Source: JABHQR01 sp043812455
GTDB lineage: Archaea > Nanobdellota > Nanobdellia > Woesearchaeales > GW2011-AR9
DNA: 52,955 nucleotides
NCBI GenBank assembly: GCA_043812455.1
Contig: JBDRMB010000014.1
Location: 1 to 52,955, forward strand
Direction: 5' to 3'
This document shows positions 40,137 to 49,162 of the stretch, piece by piece. A program made the translations under genes and the position numbers. The notes beneath the pieces are model-generated. The model saw nothing but the letters and a program-made list of their open reading frames with translations. It was not told the origin of the DNA and made no database searches. Numbering within the stretch: position 1 is the stretch's first letter; each line of letters begins with the position of its first letter.

Positions 40137-40961
40137 CTAACCAATATAACTTTGTTCATGTTTCTTAGGTTTGGCACCAGCTTGAGCTGTTTGACCAGTT
40201 TCATCAAACCACTCTTTAGTTTTCTGCATGACTTCGTTTTCAATTTCTATAATCTCTTGACCAAGACGTTTAATGTTAATCTTTAATTTGTATCGTTTAT
40301 CAATAACTTGTAAAATTTCTTTTGCACCTTTAATACCAAGATACATCTGATGGCCAAACGTTTCTGCAAGTAAAGCTGCTGCTTTCAAATTATATCTGCT
40401 AGCTAATCCAACTAAAACTCCAGAAGCTCCCATGATCGGTCCGACAACTCCAAAAATGTCAGTACGAACTTTCAGATTTTTTGCATCAAAAGTTTTCAAG
40501 AACTCTTTATTGTTAGATGTAGCATAAACTTTAGGTTTTTCAGGAATATTTTGTAATCCAATTCCACCAGTTGTGATGATTTCTTTGCAACCAAAATCTC
40601 GTGCTAATTTCAAAACTTCTTCACTGAAACCATAACAACTAGCTTCATCAATCGGTTGTACATCCCCCGTTAACAATAATAAATCCCTTGCTGCACTTTT
40701 CTTACCATTCTTCCCATTAAACTTTTTGTAATAGATTTCAATCTTTGGCATTTCAACCAAATTACTTTCATTCACAAAAACTGAATGTGGGAAACTGTGT
40801 GAATAGAATGAACATAACTTTTTTGCTTTCAATTCTTCTACTAAGAAATCTACGGCAATTTTACCTACATTTGCTATTCCTGGCAAGCCTTCTATAAAAA
40901 TCGGATTGTTAAGTTTTGGCTTAGTTTTCGTTTCAAACGTAATTTTCCAGGAGTTTGTCAT
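40137..40961 (-). CDS. PAC2-family protein (proteasome-assembly-chaperone-like)
   Basis: 274 residues from ATG 40961 (MTNSWKITF). The longer open frame to 41039 is rejected because it runs into the tRNA gene. Features are IFIEGLPGIANVGKIAVDFL at the start, LLLLTGDVQPID, TTGGIGL and a late GVVGPIMGASGVLVGLASRY. The family is found beside nop10 in many archaea, as here. A TATA box (CATATAAAC on the minus strand, 40983-40991) stands about 26 bp upstream, between it and the tRNA. Function: probably protein-complex assembly, unproven in archaea. Confidence 0.9.
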   Translation of the reverse strand: MTNSWKITFETKTKPKLNNPIFIEGLPGIANVGKIAVDFLVEELKAKKLCSFYSHSFPHSVFVNESNLVEMPKIEIYYKKFNGKNGKKSAARDLLLLTGDVQPIDEASCYGFSEEVLKLARDFGCKEIITTGGIGLQNIPEKPKVYATSNNKEFLKTFDAKNLKVRTDIFGVVGPIMGASGVLVGLASRYNLKAAALLAETFGHQMYLGIKGAKEILQVIDKRYKLKINIKRLGQEIIEIENEVMQKTKEWFDETGQTAQAGAKPKKHEQSYIG

Positions 40962-41010
40962 GCTTTCTTTAATTATTCTTTTGTTTATATGTTTTTGGGT
41001 TTTGAGAAAC

Positions 41011-41139
41011 TGCGGAGGAAGGGGTTCGAACCCTCGCATCCACTAAGGAACTAGGCGTTTGCGACGTTCGGAGCAAGCCCGGAAATCCTTGATTTCCCGT
41101 GCCTCAACCTAGCGCATTTGACCACTCTGCCACCCCCGC
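41011..41139 (-). tRNA. tRNA-Leu (anticodon GAG) with an intron
   Basis: Acceptor GCGGGGG pairs with CCTCCGC. D-stem GCA/TGC, anticodon stem CTAGG/CCTAG, anticodon GAG at 41103-41105, a T-loop TTCGAAC with stem GAGGG/CCCTT, discriminator A, and no encoded CCA. A 45-base intron (about 41057-41101) sits at the canonical 37/38 position and folds on a GGAAATC/GATTTCC hairpin. After removal 84 nt remain, normal for a class II tRNA with a long variable arm. Confidence 0.92.
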
Positions 41140-41231
41140 GTGAAACAAATCAAACTAGAATCAATTTATTAATGTTTTTACTAATCTATGCTAAAAAAAT
41201 AAAAATATATGGAAAAAAATTAAGAAAAAAA

Positions 41232-41507
41232 CTATTCTTCTACTTCAACTAACTTACAGCCACCATTTACACATTGTAATTTGTTGTAACCACAATCTAA
41301 AGTTCCTGGCTCGCAATTAGCTGTACATAACATGCCTTCACAGTTTGGTGCATAAGCAGAATTGACACCTTCTGTAGCATGGCAACATGTAGCAGCTACA
41401 CAGTCAGAATCAACTAAACATTGTTTTTCTTCTGGTACTGTTACGCAAGAACTCAACAATAAACTAATGCTCAAGACCATTAAACTAACTAAAAATAATT
41501 TTTTCAT
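41232..41507 (-). CDS. small cysteine-rich lipoprotein
   Basis: 91 residues from ATG 41507, one base after the gatD stop, behind a GGAGGG site. The N-terminus MKKLFLVSLMVLSISLLLSSC looks like a lipoprotein signal with Cys21. After it come about ten cysteines in an EEKQCLVDSDCVAATCCH, CEGMLC, CEPGTLDCG, QCVNGGC order, giving several disulfides or a metal site. The frame is open further 5', inside gatD. Function unknown. Confidence 0.72.
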   Translation of the reverse strand: MKKLFLVSLMVLSISLLLSSCVTVPEEKQCLVDSDCVAATCCHATEGVNSAYAPNCEGMLCTANCEPGTLDCGYNKLQCVNGGCKLVEVEE

Positions 41508-41508
41508 C

Positions 41509-42810
41509 TTAACCCTCCACAAAATCTTCTTCAAAAGTCAAACGATTATTAATTTCACCACGTAAGTTCTTAGCTAACATTTTCCGGGCTTCTTCTTTAG
41601 GATAATTACCCATTAACCAAGCTAATTTAATGTAAGCTGTTTCAGGTAACATATCTTCACAGAAAATGCAACCAATATCAGCCAGACGACGCAAATTAGT
41701 ATAAACTGACGGATGAACTCTTCCATAAATACATTGAGAAGTTATAGCTACAACTCCACCACCATTGATAAATTTCTTCAACAATTCATAATTTTTTAGA
41801 TTATCACCAACATTTGTTGGGGCATGACCCAAACCAGTACCTTCAATTACAAAAGCATCATAATGTTTGGTAAAAAATTCAAACAGTCTAGGATCAGCGT
41901 TTGGATAAGTTTTCATTAATCCAACTTTATTATCAAATTTATCTAACAATTTAACTTTATCATTAGATCCCTTTTTTGCATAATTCTTTTTCAAAAACTT
42001 AACCTTACGATTGCTATAATCAACTAAAGCAACAGGTGTATCATTGATTGCTTTGAAAGCATCTCTTCTGCTAGTATGCATCTTACGTACTTTAGTTCCG
42101 TTAATGATTGCACAAGTATCATCTCCACTGGAATGGTGCATACAAGTTGCTACACCAACAAAATCTGTTTGAGCAATAAATTCTGCTGCACAGACTAAAT
42201 TCATTGCAGCATCACTGCTACCACGATCAGAGCTGCGCTGCGAACCTACAAGCATTACAGGAATATTCAGTTGTTCAAACATAAATGTTAATGCTGCTGA
42301 AGTGTAAGCTAAAGTATCAGTACCATGACCAATAATAATTCCTTTCACACCTTTCTCTGCATATTTTTTAATTGCAGTACCTAACTTTTGATAATTTTCA
42401 AAGAACATATCTTCTGACATCATATTTGAAACCAATTCAGTTTCAACGTTAGCAATGGTTTTAAGTTCAGGTACCATCGCAATCAAATCTGAAGCAGAAA
42501 ACTGTGCAATAACACCACCCGATTTATAATCAACTTTGGAAGCTATCGTTCCACCAGTATGCAAAACTGCAATTGTTGGCAAATTCTTATCAACTTTAAT
42601 TTTCTTACCAGCAATCTTATCAGAAGCACTTTTTTTCTTTACAACTTTCATTTCAGTGACATCTTTTTGATCAAATCCAATATTGTAACCGTTCTCTAAT
42701 TTAACAATTACAACTTTGTCATCAGAACTTGGCATCAAGATACCTTCTTCCTGAGCCTTTTTGGTTTTAACTAAAACCCTATCACCAGCCTTTCCTACAA
42801 TATTTGCCAT
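41509..42810 (-). CDS. gatD: glutamyl-tRNA(Gln) amidotransferase subunit D
   Basis: 433 residues. The N-terminal small domain (about 1-70) is followed by an L-asparaginase-like domain: IAVLHTGGTIASKVDY (first catalytic Thr), GIIIGHGTDTLAYTSAALTF (second Thr/Asp pair), QRSSDRGSSDAAMN and later ITSQCIYGRV. With GatE it converts Glu-tRNA(Gln) to Gln-tRNA(Gln), which suggests no GlnRS. A TATA box about 28 bp before ATG 42810 gives a leaderless start. Confidence 0.96.
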   Translation of the reverse strand: MANIVGKAGDRVLVKTKKAQEEGILMPSSDDKVVIVKLENGYNIGFDQKDVTEMKVVKKKSASDKIAGKKIKVDKNLPTIAVLHTGGTIASKVDYKSGGVIAQFSASDLIAMVPELKTIANVETELVSNMMSEDMFFENYQKLGTAIKKYAEKGVKGIIIGHGTDTLAYTSAALTFMFEQLNIPVMLVGSQRSSDRGSSDAAMNLVCAAEFIAQTDFVGVATCMHHSSGDDTCAIINGTKVRKMHTSRRDAFKAINDTPVALVDYSNRKVKFLKKNYAKKGSNDKVKLLDKFDNKVGLMKTYPNADPRLFEFFTKHYDAFVIEGTGLGHAPTNVGDNLKNYELLKKFINGGGVVAITSQCIYGRVHPSVYTNLRRLADIGCIFCEDMLPETAYIKLAWLMGNYPKEEARKMLAKNLRGEINNRLTFEEDFVEG

Positions 42811-42909
42811 TGTATAATAGAATTCACAAAAGTTTATATATATTATGCTTAGAAAAATACCTGAATTAAGCTTAAATCTAATTAAAAAAGAGGTATTTGA
42901 TGATTAAAA

Positions 42910-44403
42910 ATGGATAACGAACAAATAATGGAACAAAATCAAGAACAAAATAATACTAACCCAACACCACAAAATAATGAAAGTATTCTAAATTCCAACA
43001 CTCCTGATTACAAGGTTAAGGATATCTCATTAGCAGAATGGGGTAAGAAAGAAATAAAGATTGCTGAAAAAGAAATGCCTGGTTTAATGGCATTACAAGA
43101 AAAGTATGCTGGACAAAAGCCACTTACTGGAGCAAGAATCATGGGCAGTTTACATATGACTATTCAAACTGCAGTTTTGATTGAAACTTTGGTTAAACTT
43201 GGCGCACAAGTTAGATGGGCATCATGTAACATTTTTTCAACACAAGATCATGCTGCAGCCGCAATCGCTGCACAAGGAATTCCTGTATTTGCTTGGAAAG
43301 GTGAATCTTTAGCTGAATATTGGTGGTGTACCATGAAAGCCCTCGATTTTGGCGATTGGAAAGGTCCAAATCTAATTGTTGATGATGGTGGTGATGCCAC
43401 TTTAATGATTCATAAAGGTGTAGAAATTGAAAAAAATCCTAACTTACTCAGTCAAGATTATAGTAAGGAAGGTGAAGATTTCCAGGAATTAATGAAATCA
43501 TTGAAACAATTGTACGAAAAGAAACAAAATGTTTGGACTAATATTGCTAATGAAGTTAAGGGAGTTTCTGAAGAGACCACTACTGGTGTACACAGATTAT
43601 ATCAGATGGCAAAAGAAAACAAACTTATGTTTCCTGCAATTAATGTAAATGATTCTGTAACTAAATCCAAATTTGATAATCTTTACGGTTGTCGAGAATC
43701 TCTGGTTGACGGTATCAAACGGGCAACTGACGTTATGCTGGCTGGGAAAGTTGCAGTAGTTGCTGGTTACGGAGACGTTGGTAAAGGCTGTGCTCAATCT
43801 TTGAAAGGTTACGGTTGTCGTGTTATCATTACTGAAATAGATCCAATCAATGCTCTACAAGCAGCAATGGAAGGTTATGAAGTTAAGAAAATGGACAATG
43901 CTATTAAGGAAGGTGACATATTTGTAACTACTACTGGCAATTATCATATCATTGTTGATCGGCATTTTCAAGCGATGAAAGATCAGGCAATAGTCTGTAA
44001 CATTGGCCATTTCGATAATGAGATTGATATGGACTGGTTAAACAACAAGTCCGGTGCAACAAAAGATCAGATTAAACCACAATATGACAAATATACTATG
44101 CCTAATGGAAATGAAATTTATGTTTTAGCAGAAGGGCGTCTCATCAACTTAGGTTGTGCTACTGGCCATCCAAGTTTTGTAATGAGCAACTCTTTCACTA
44201 ACCAAGTTTTGGCCCAGATTGAACTATGGACAAAAGAACATGAAATTAAAGTTTATGTTTTGCCAAAACAATTGGATGAAGAAGTTGCGAGGCTTCATTT
44301 GAAAAAGATTGGTGTTGAACTTGACGTTATGACAGATGAGCAGGCAGCTTATTTGGATGTTCCGAAAGAAGGACCTTACAAGGCAGACCATTACCGGTAT
44401 TGA
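42910..44403 (+). CDS. ahcY: S-adenosyl-L-homocysteine hydrolase
   Basis: 497 residues. It splits S-adenosylhomocysteine into adenosine and homocysteine using bound NAD. Key parts are GARIMGSLHMTIQTAVLIE, the CNIFSTQDHAAAAIA motif, DDGGDATLMIHKG, the NAD loop VVAGYGDVGKGCAQSLKGYG, VCNIGHFDNEIDM and the terminal KADHYRY. About 30 Asn/Gln-rich residues precede the usual start. An SD (GAGGT at 42890) is ideally spaced for a five-codon ORF at 42900 that overlaps this ATG, so translation may be modulated. Three nt before the adenosine kinase gene. Confidence 0.96.
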   Translation: MDNEQIMEQNQEQNNTNPTPQNNESILNSNTPDYKVKDISLAEWGKKEIKIAEKEMPGLMALQEKYAGQKPLTGARIMGSLHMTIQTAVLIETLVKLGAQVRWASCNIFSTQDHAAAAIAAQGIPVFAWKGESLAEYWWCTMKALDFGDWKGPNLIVDDGGDATLMIHKGVEIEKNPNLLSQDYSKEGEDFQELMKSLKQLYEKKQNVWTNIANEVKGVSEETTTGVHRLYQMAKENKLMFPAINVNDSVTKSKFDNLYGCRESLVDGIKRATDVMLAGKVAVVAGYGDVGKGCAQSLKGYGCRVIITEIDPINALQAAMEGYEVKKMDNAIKEGDIFVTTTGNYHIIVDRHFQAMKDQAIVCNIGHFDNEIDMDWLNNKSGATKDQIKPQYDKYTMPNGNEIYVLAEGRLINLGCATGHPSFVMSNSFTNQVLAQIELWTKEHEIKVYVLPKQLDEEVARLHLKKIGVELDVMTDEQAAYLDVPKEGPYKADHYRY

Positions 44404-44406
44404 ACA

Positions 44407-45411
44407 ATGAGTTCAGAGAAAACTAATGATGTAATTGGACTTGGAAATACTTTGATGGATATGCTTATTGAAGTTGGCGAAGAAAAATTTCTTGAATTTA
44501 ACCTTCGTAAAGGAGAGATGCATTTAGTAGATGAAAAAAAAGCTAAAGAAATTCTTGACAAGATTAAATCTGATAATTTAAGTATTAAAAAAGTTCCAGG
44601 TGGTTGTTCATCTAATACTTTGAAAGGTATTGCGTTTCTTGGTGGGGGAGCTATCCTTTGTGGTAAGGTTGGCGATGACGAGCATGGTGAAATTTATGTG
44701 CAAGAAATTAGCAATCATAAAGTACAGCCGAGAATTAGTAAACACTCCAGTTGTCCAACTGGACATGCCATAACATTCATTACACCAGATACTGAAAGAA
44801 CTTTCTCAACACATTTGGGTGCAGCAATTGAACTTGCTAAAGAAGATATTTTTGAGGAAGATATTCAAAAAAGTAAAATTTTACATTTAGAAGGTTATCA
44901 GATAGAAGGACCTACTAAAGAAACTATCATGCACGCTGTTCAGTTTGCTAAAAAGCATGGTACCTTAATTTCGATAGATCTTGCAGATCCGTTTATTATC
45001 AGGAACAATAAAGAGTTTCTTGAAGAATTAGTTATGAACAGTGCCGACATTGTTTTTGTTAATGAGAAAGAAGCTCTGGAATATACTGGCTTGGAAAATG
45101 AAGAAGAAGCTGTTAGAGAATTAGGTAAACATGTTAAGATTGCAATTGTAAAATTAGGTGAAAAAGGATCTTTAATATTTAATGAAGGTAAGTTAACTAA
45201 AGTAGCTCCTTTCTCAGCAAATGCTGTTGATACTACTGGTGCTGGAGATACTTTTGCAGCAGGATTCCTTTACGGTTATTGTAAAGGCTGGAGTTTAGAA
45301 AAGTGTGGAAATTTAGGTGCTTTTATGGCAGCTAAAATTGTTGAGAACATTGGTGTTAGGATAACTGAATTAGATTTGAAAGATATTGAAAATAGATTTT
45401 TTGTGGCATAA
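44407..45411 (+). CDS. adenosine kinase-like PfkB-family kinase
   Basis: 334 residues, ribokinase/PfkB fold. GLGNTLMDMLIEV at the start, KKVPGGCSSNTLKGIAFLGG, and the C-terminal signature DTTGAGDTFAAGFLYGY with the catalytic Asp. Placed after S-adenosylhomocysteinase, it most likely phosphorylates the adenosine released by it, pulling that equilibrium. Sugar kinase activity cannot be excluded from sequence alone. Confidence 0.88.
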   Translation: MSSEKTNDVIGLGNTLMDMLIEVGEEKFLEFNLRKGEMHLVDEKKAKEILDKIKSDNLSIKKVPGGCSSNTLKGIAFLGGGAILCGKVGDDEHGEIYVQEISNHKVQPRISKHSSCPTGHAITFITPDTERTFSTHLGAAIELAKEDIFEEDIQKSKILHLEGYQIEGPTKETIMHAVQFAKKHGTLISIDLADPFIIRNNKEFLEELVMNSADIVFVNEKEALEYTGLENEEEAVRELGKHVKIAIVKLGEKGSLIFNEGKLTKVAPFSANAVDTTGAGDTFAAGFLYGYCKGWSLEKCGNLGAFMAAKIVENIGVRITELDLKDIENRFFVA

Positions 45412-45462
45412 CAAATCCAAGTAAAATTATCAAAGTGTTCATAAACTGTTGATTTTAACAAA

Positions 45463-46842
45463 ATGATAAAAATAGGAATTATTGGTGGGTCTGGATTGGA
45501 TAATCCTGAAATTTTACTGAACGCTCAAGATCTTGAAGTGAACACTCCGTACGGCAAGCCTTCTTCACCCTTAAAGTCAGGCCAAATTTCTGGAGTTGAG
45601 GTTATATTATTGGCAAGGCACGGAAGGGAACATACCATTCCACCAACTCAAATAAATTTTCAAGCTAACATTCAAGCTTTAAAAAATGCTGGCTGTACAC
45701 ATATTTTAGCCACTACTGCTTGTGGGAGTTTAAGGAAAGATATTGGCCGGGGAGATTTTGTAATCTTGGATCAGTTCATTGACTTCACCAGACATCGGAA
45801 AGTAAGTTTTCATGAACAGTTTGAACTTGGGAAAATAGTTCATACTCCAATGGCAGAGCCGTTCTCTAACGAGTTAAGAAATATTTTAATCAACACTTGT
45901 CAGGAATTAGGATTAAAACATCATCCGCAAGGTACCGTGGTGACAATCGAAGGGCCAAGATTTTCTACAAAAGCAGAAAGTAAAATGTTCAGTGTTTGGG
46001 GTGCAGATGTTATCAATATGAGCATTGCTCCAGAAGCAGTTCTGTCTAATGAAGCAGGAATACCTTACGTTGCGGTCGCGATGAGTACAGATTATGATTG
46101 CCTTTTTGACGACGTACCTTCTGTTACTTGGGAAGATGTTTTGAAAGTGTTTGAAGAAAATGTTGGTAAAGTAATTCAATTGATTACCAATGCTATTCCA
46201 AAAGTTGCTGGTTTTACACCAACAGTTCCATTTCTAGAAGATGAGGAAGAAATAACTTCAGATGATGCTGTAAATTATAATGCAGTGTCAGAAAATGATG
46301 TTGATACCCGCGTACAAATCTTAAAATCTAAAATTAAAACTTATCCTAACTGGCCAAAAGAAGGGATAATGTTCAGGGACATAAATTCTTTATTGAGAGA
46401 TCCAGAAGGATTTAACATTTTGATTGATGTCTTAGTTGAAAGATACAAACATGTTGACTTTGATGTTGTTGCAGGGATTGAATCTCGTGGTTTCATTACT
46501 GGGAGTATCTTAGCGCACAAGTTGGGAAAAAGTTTTGTCTTAATCAGAAAACCTGGAAAATTGCCTGGTGAAACAATTTCTCAAGAGTACACTTTAGAGT
46601 ACGGTACTGATAAAGTTGAAATCCAGAGAGAAGCTATCAAACCCGGGAGTAAAGTTCTGCTAGTAGACGATTTGATTGCAACTGGTGGTACTGCACTTGC
46701 ATCTGCTCAGTTAATCAGAAATTTAGGTGGAGAAATTGTAGAATGCAGTTTTGTGATTGACCTGCCTGACATTGGCGGAAGAACTAAACTTGTTCAGAAC
46801 GGATTTAAGGTTTTTAATGTAGTTGAATTTGAAGGTGATTAA
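45463..46842 (+). CDS. fused methylthioadenosine phosphorylase and adenine phosphoribosyltransferase
   Basis: 459 residues, two enzymes in one chain. Residues 1-255 are an MTA phosphorylase: IGIIGGSGLD, RHGREHTIPP, TTACGSLRKDIGRGD, EGPRFSTKAES and STDYDC, whose Asp favours 6-aminopurines. After an acidic linker (about 256-282), residues 283-459 are APRT: YPNWPKEGIMFRDI, DVVAGIESRGFITGS, RKPGKLPGET and the PRPP loop VLLVDDLIATGGTA. The product adenine of domain 1 is the substrate of domain 2, yielding AMP. The last codon lies in a TTAA shared with the opposite gene. Confidence 0.94.
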   Translation: MIKIGIIGGSGLDNPEILLNAQDLEVNTPYGKPSSPLKSGQISGVEVILLARHGREHTIPPTQINFQANIQALKNAGCTHILATTACGSLRKDIGRGDFVILDQFIDFTRHRKVSFHEQFELGKIVHTPMAEPFSNELRNILINTCQELGLKHHPQGTVVTIEGPRFSTKAESKMFSVWGADVINMSIAPEAVLSNEAGIPYVAVAMSTDYDCLFDDVPSVTWEDVLKVFEENVGKVIQLITNAIPKVAGFTPTVPFLEDEEEITSDDAVNYNAVSENDVDTRVQILKSKIKTYPNWPKEGIMFRDINSLLRDPEGFNILIDVLVERYKHVDFDVVAGIESRGFITGSILAHKLGKSFVLIRKPGKLPGETISQEYTLEYGTDKVEIQREAIKPGSKVLLVDDLIATGGTALASAQLIRNLGGEIVECSFVIDLPDIGGRTKLVQNGFKVFNVVEFEGD

Positions 46843-47975
46843 TATCGTAACCTTTCAATTGCTTTTCTTATTTCTTCCTTTTTATCTTTTGGTGTAAAAG
46901 AATTATTATCCTCTTTTTCAGAACTAGAATTTTTACTTTTTGCAATAAGTTTCTTATCACTGATCTTGATAATCTCTGGTTTTGCTATCATATCAACTGT
47001 ACTGTTCTTTTTATTTTCCTTACTTCCACCATACTTCACGTTCCAAGTTTTATCTTTAATCTTTTTAGCAATCTCATCCAAATCATAACTTGGCTGTTTT
47101 GGTTCCCAATTAAGTTTCAAACCATCATCACCCATTCTTGGGATAATGTGAACTTCTAATTTTCCGTTAGGATTATCATCACATTCGCCAGACTTTAGAA
47201 TAATGTTGGTAGCGTGAACTTTCATACCTTCAAACACGGTAGTTGCTGCAAATGATGCAACATAAAATAAGTGTGCTGCGGATTCTTCAGAAAGATTTTC
47301 AAAATATTTTTCTTCTTCTTTACTGTAAACTTTAATATGACCTTCAACAATTGATTCAGAATTTGGATCATTGGCTACTGCCAAAACTTTTTCATCTTCA
47401 TACAAAACAATTGCATTATCCTTGATTGATTGTAAATAACTTGGAACTTCATCCTCTCTTTTATCGTTTCCATTATTCTCTTTATGCCATTGCGCAGGAT
47501 TTCTAGCAAAATGATTTTTCATCATGATTGGCAAGTTGTTTGAGAGCATAGAAACAGATTCATCTTTAGTCTTAACCTTTTTCTTAAACCAGAAATTAAA
47601 GAAACCATCACCGGGTTCTCTTGGTAAAAAATGGATCAAGAAATGTGGTGCTTGCTGACCTGCAGCACCGCCGTTAGCAATGAAAATATTTATACCCGTT
47701 CTAACCATAGCTTTCTTGATAGACTTAGTTAATTGTGCTGTAATTCCAAACAAATGTTTGAACTCGTCAGCTGGCAGATAAGGCATAATTGGATAATGTT
47801 CCTTTGGTAAAAGAACGCTATGCCCTTTTAGAATTGGATTAATGTCAAGCACAGAAAGCACAACATTATCTTCAAATACTTTTTTACTTTCAATTTCGCT
47901 GGAAATTATTTTACAGAATACGCACTGTTTCTTCTGTTCAGCCAATTGAACTTTCATTTCTGGTGTAAGTTGCAT
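46839..47975 (-). CDS. HIT-family protein with a second, degenerate HIT-like half
   Basis: 378 residues. Residues 15-130 are a HIT domain: CVFCKIISSEIESKKVFED, LKGHSVLLPKEHY, and a histidine motif that reads QAPHFLIHFLP, with Leu in place of the middle (nucleophilic) His. Residues 185-310 repeat the layout (NAIVLYEDEKVLAVAND, EGHIKVYSKEE, GKLEVHIIPR) with only one His of the triad. The last 60 residues are Lys/Ser-rich. HIT proteins hydrolyse or transfer nucleotides; here activity may be reduced. Ends in the shared TTAA with MTAP-APRT. Confidence 0.85.
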   Translation of the reverse strand: MQLTPEMKVQLAEQKKQCVFCKIISSEIESKKVFEDNVVLSVLDINPILKGHSVLLPKEHYPIMPYLPADEFKHLFGITAQLTKSIKKAMVRTGINIFIANGGAAGQQAPHFLIHFLPREPGDGFFNFWFKKKVKTKDESVSMLSNNLPIMMKNHFARNPAQWHKENNGNDKREDEVPSYLQSIKDNAIVLYEDEKVLAVANDPNSESIVEGHIKVYSKEEEKYFENLSEESAAHLFYVASFAATTVFEGMKVHATNIILKSGECDDNPNGKLEVHIIPRMGDDGLKLNWEPKQPSYDLDEIAKKIKDKTWNVKYGGSKENKKNSTVDMIAKPEIIKISDKKLIAKSKNSSSEKEDNNSFTPKDKKEEIRKAIERLRY

Positions 47976-48056
47976 TTTATGTTAAGAATTAGTTTTGATT
48001 TTATAATTGTTTTTGATTTTATAAAACAATTATCTCAAATAATCTTAATTACCTTC

Positions 48057-49082
48057 TTACCCCAAACACTTATCAATCTCTTCAAATATTTTTTCCGCAG
48101 CATAATTAAATTTATCTGGAACTTTTTCTAACCTAAACCCACCTTTGTAAACCATTCCACCATCTGCGGTAGGATGTTCTCTGGAACCACCACCAAACTT
48201 TCTACAAACTTCATGAACTATTTCCCCCCATTCTGGGATGTGGCTAGAAATAATAACATCATTAGTTGGCCTGTCAAAGATTACAACATGCAAATCTTCA
48301 TTTGTAAATTCTTCACTCAAATATGCTGGGCCGTGTTTCATGTATAAATATGAACTAGCGAATCCTGCTACCATCACTCTACCATCAGAAAATATGTAAT
48401 GATCAGCTGTCCTTTTAAGGTTTCTACATTCTTTCTCCCTAATTGCTTCAAACTCTTCAACTTCTGCTTGATAATCACGATTCAAAACAAATCCAAATCC
48501 GCCTTTACAAGTTTTGCCAGTAATCAAATCACCAACAAATTCATCTAATGCTTTTTGTGGGTCAGGCTGGTGATTTCTTAAAGTAATAATGGCTTGTAAT
48601 TGTTTACCAACTTCCAGATTTTCTCATGGAATACTAAAATCATGAGCTTGTGCAACTTTTCCTAAATACCGAGCTAAGTAATCACTACTTCCTGAAAGAC
48701 TTTCCGCAATCAATTGACTAGTACAATAATCTCCATTAATAAGAACCGTATTACAATAACCGCTAAGAATTCCCTGAGAATTTATTGAACCCATATGATG
48801 ATCAATATAAGAACATCGAACTTTTCTTTTCTTTAAAAAATGCAACAAATCAATAATTCTTTTATTAGCGTTCATATCTGCAATGTGTAACTTAGAAATT
48901 TCTAAACCACCTTGGATAATTGCCCTTAGCGTTTCTTCGAAATTAGGGTAATCTACATAGTGATGTTCAATTTCACAACCAGGATTGGCTTGTCTTTCTA
49001 ATTTCTCTAATAAAGCATGAGAAACAATACCATCAGTATCAATACCGTGAGCAACAATTTTAATTTTATGGGGGTTTGTCAT
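48057..49082 (-). pseudogene. DHH-family phosphoesterase interrupted by an in-frame TGA
   Basis: The N-terminal part (49082-48624, 152 codons) has HGIDTDGIVSHALLEKLE, HIADMN and the DHH signature YIDHHMGS. The C-terminal part has DHHA1 residues ending GGGSREHPTADGG. Both are in one frame, separated only by TGA at 48624-48626 in HDFSIP(stop)ENLEVGKQL. TGG to TGA is a simple explanation, and without the stop the protein has 341 residues. DHH/DHHA1 proteins cleave short nucleotides or oligo-RNA. A shorter ORF could restart at ATG 48527. Either a nonsense mutation, read-through or a sequence error. Confidence 0.8.
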
Positions 49083-49162
49083 TTTTGTTCAGTCTTCAAT
49101 CTCTTGTTTAACATCCAACACCCCAAAATTAGTAAAATAAAAAAAATATTTAGAACTGATAT

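Noticed and set aside
40962..41039. N-terminal extension of the PAC2 protein
   Set aside because: It would run through the 3' end of the tRNA-Leu gene, and a TATA box sits between them; ATG 40961 is preferred.
48624..48626. Selenocysteine at the in-frame TGA of the DHH gene
   Set aside because: DHH proteins are not known selenoproteins, the site is not at a catalytic position, and no selenocysteine-insertion element was evident; a TGG to TGA change is simpler.
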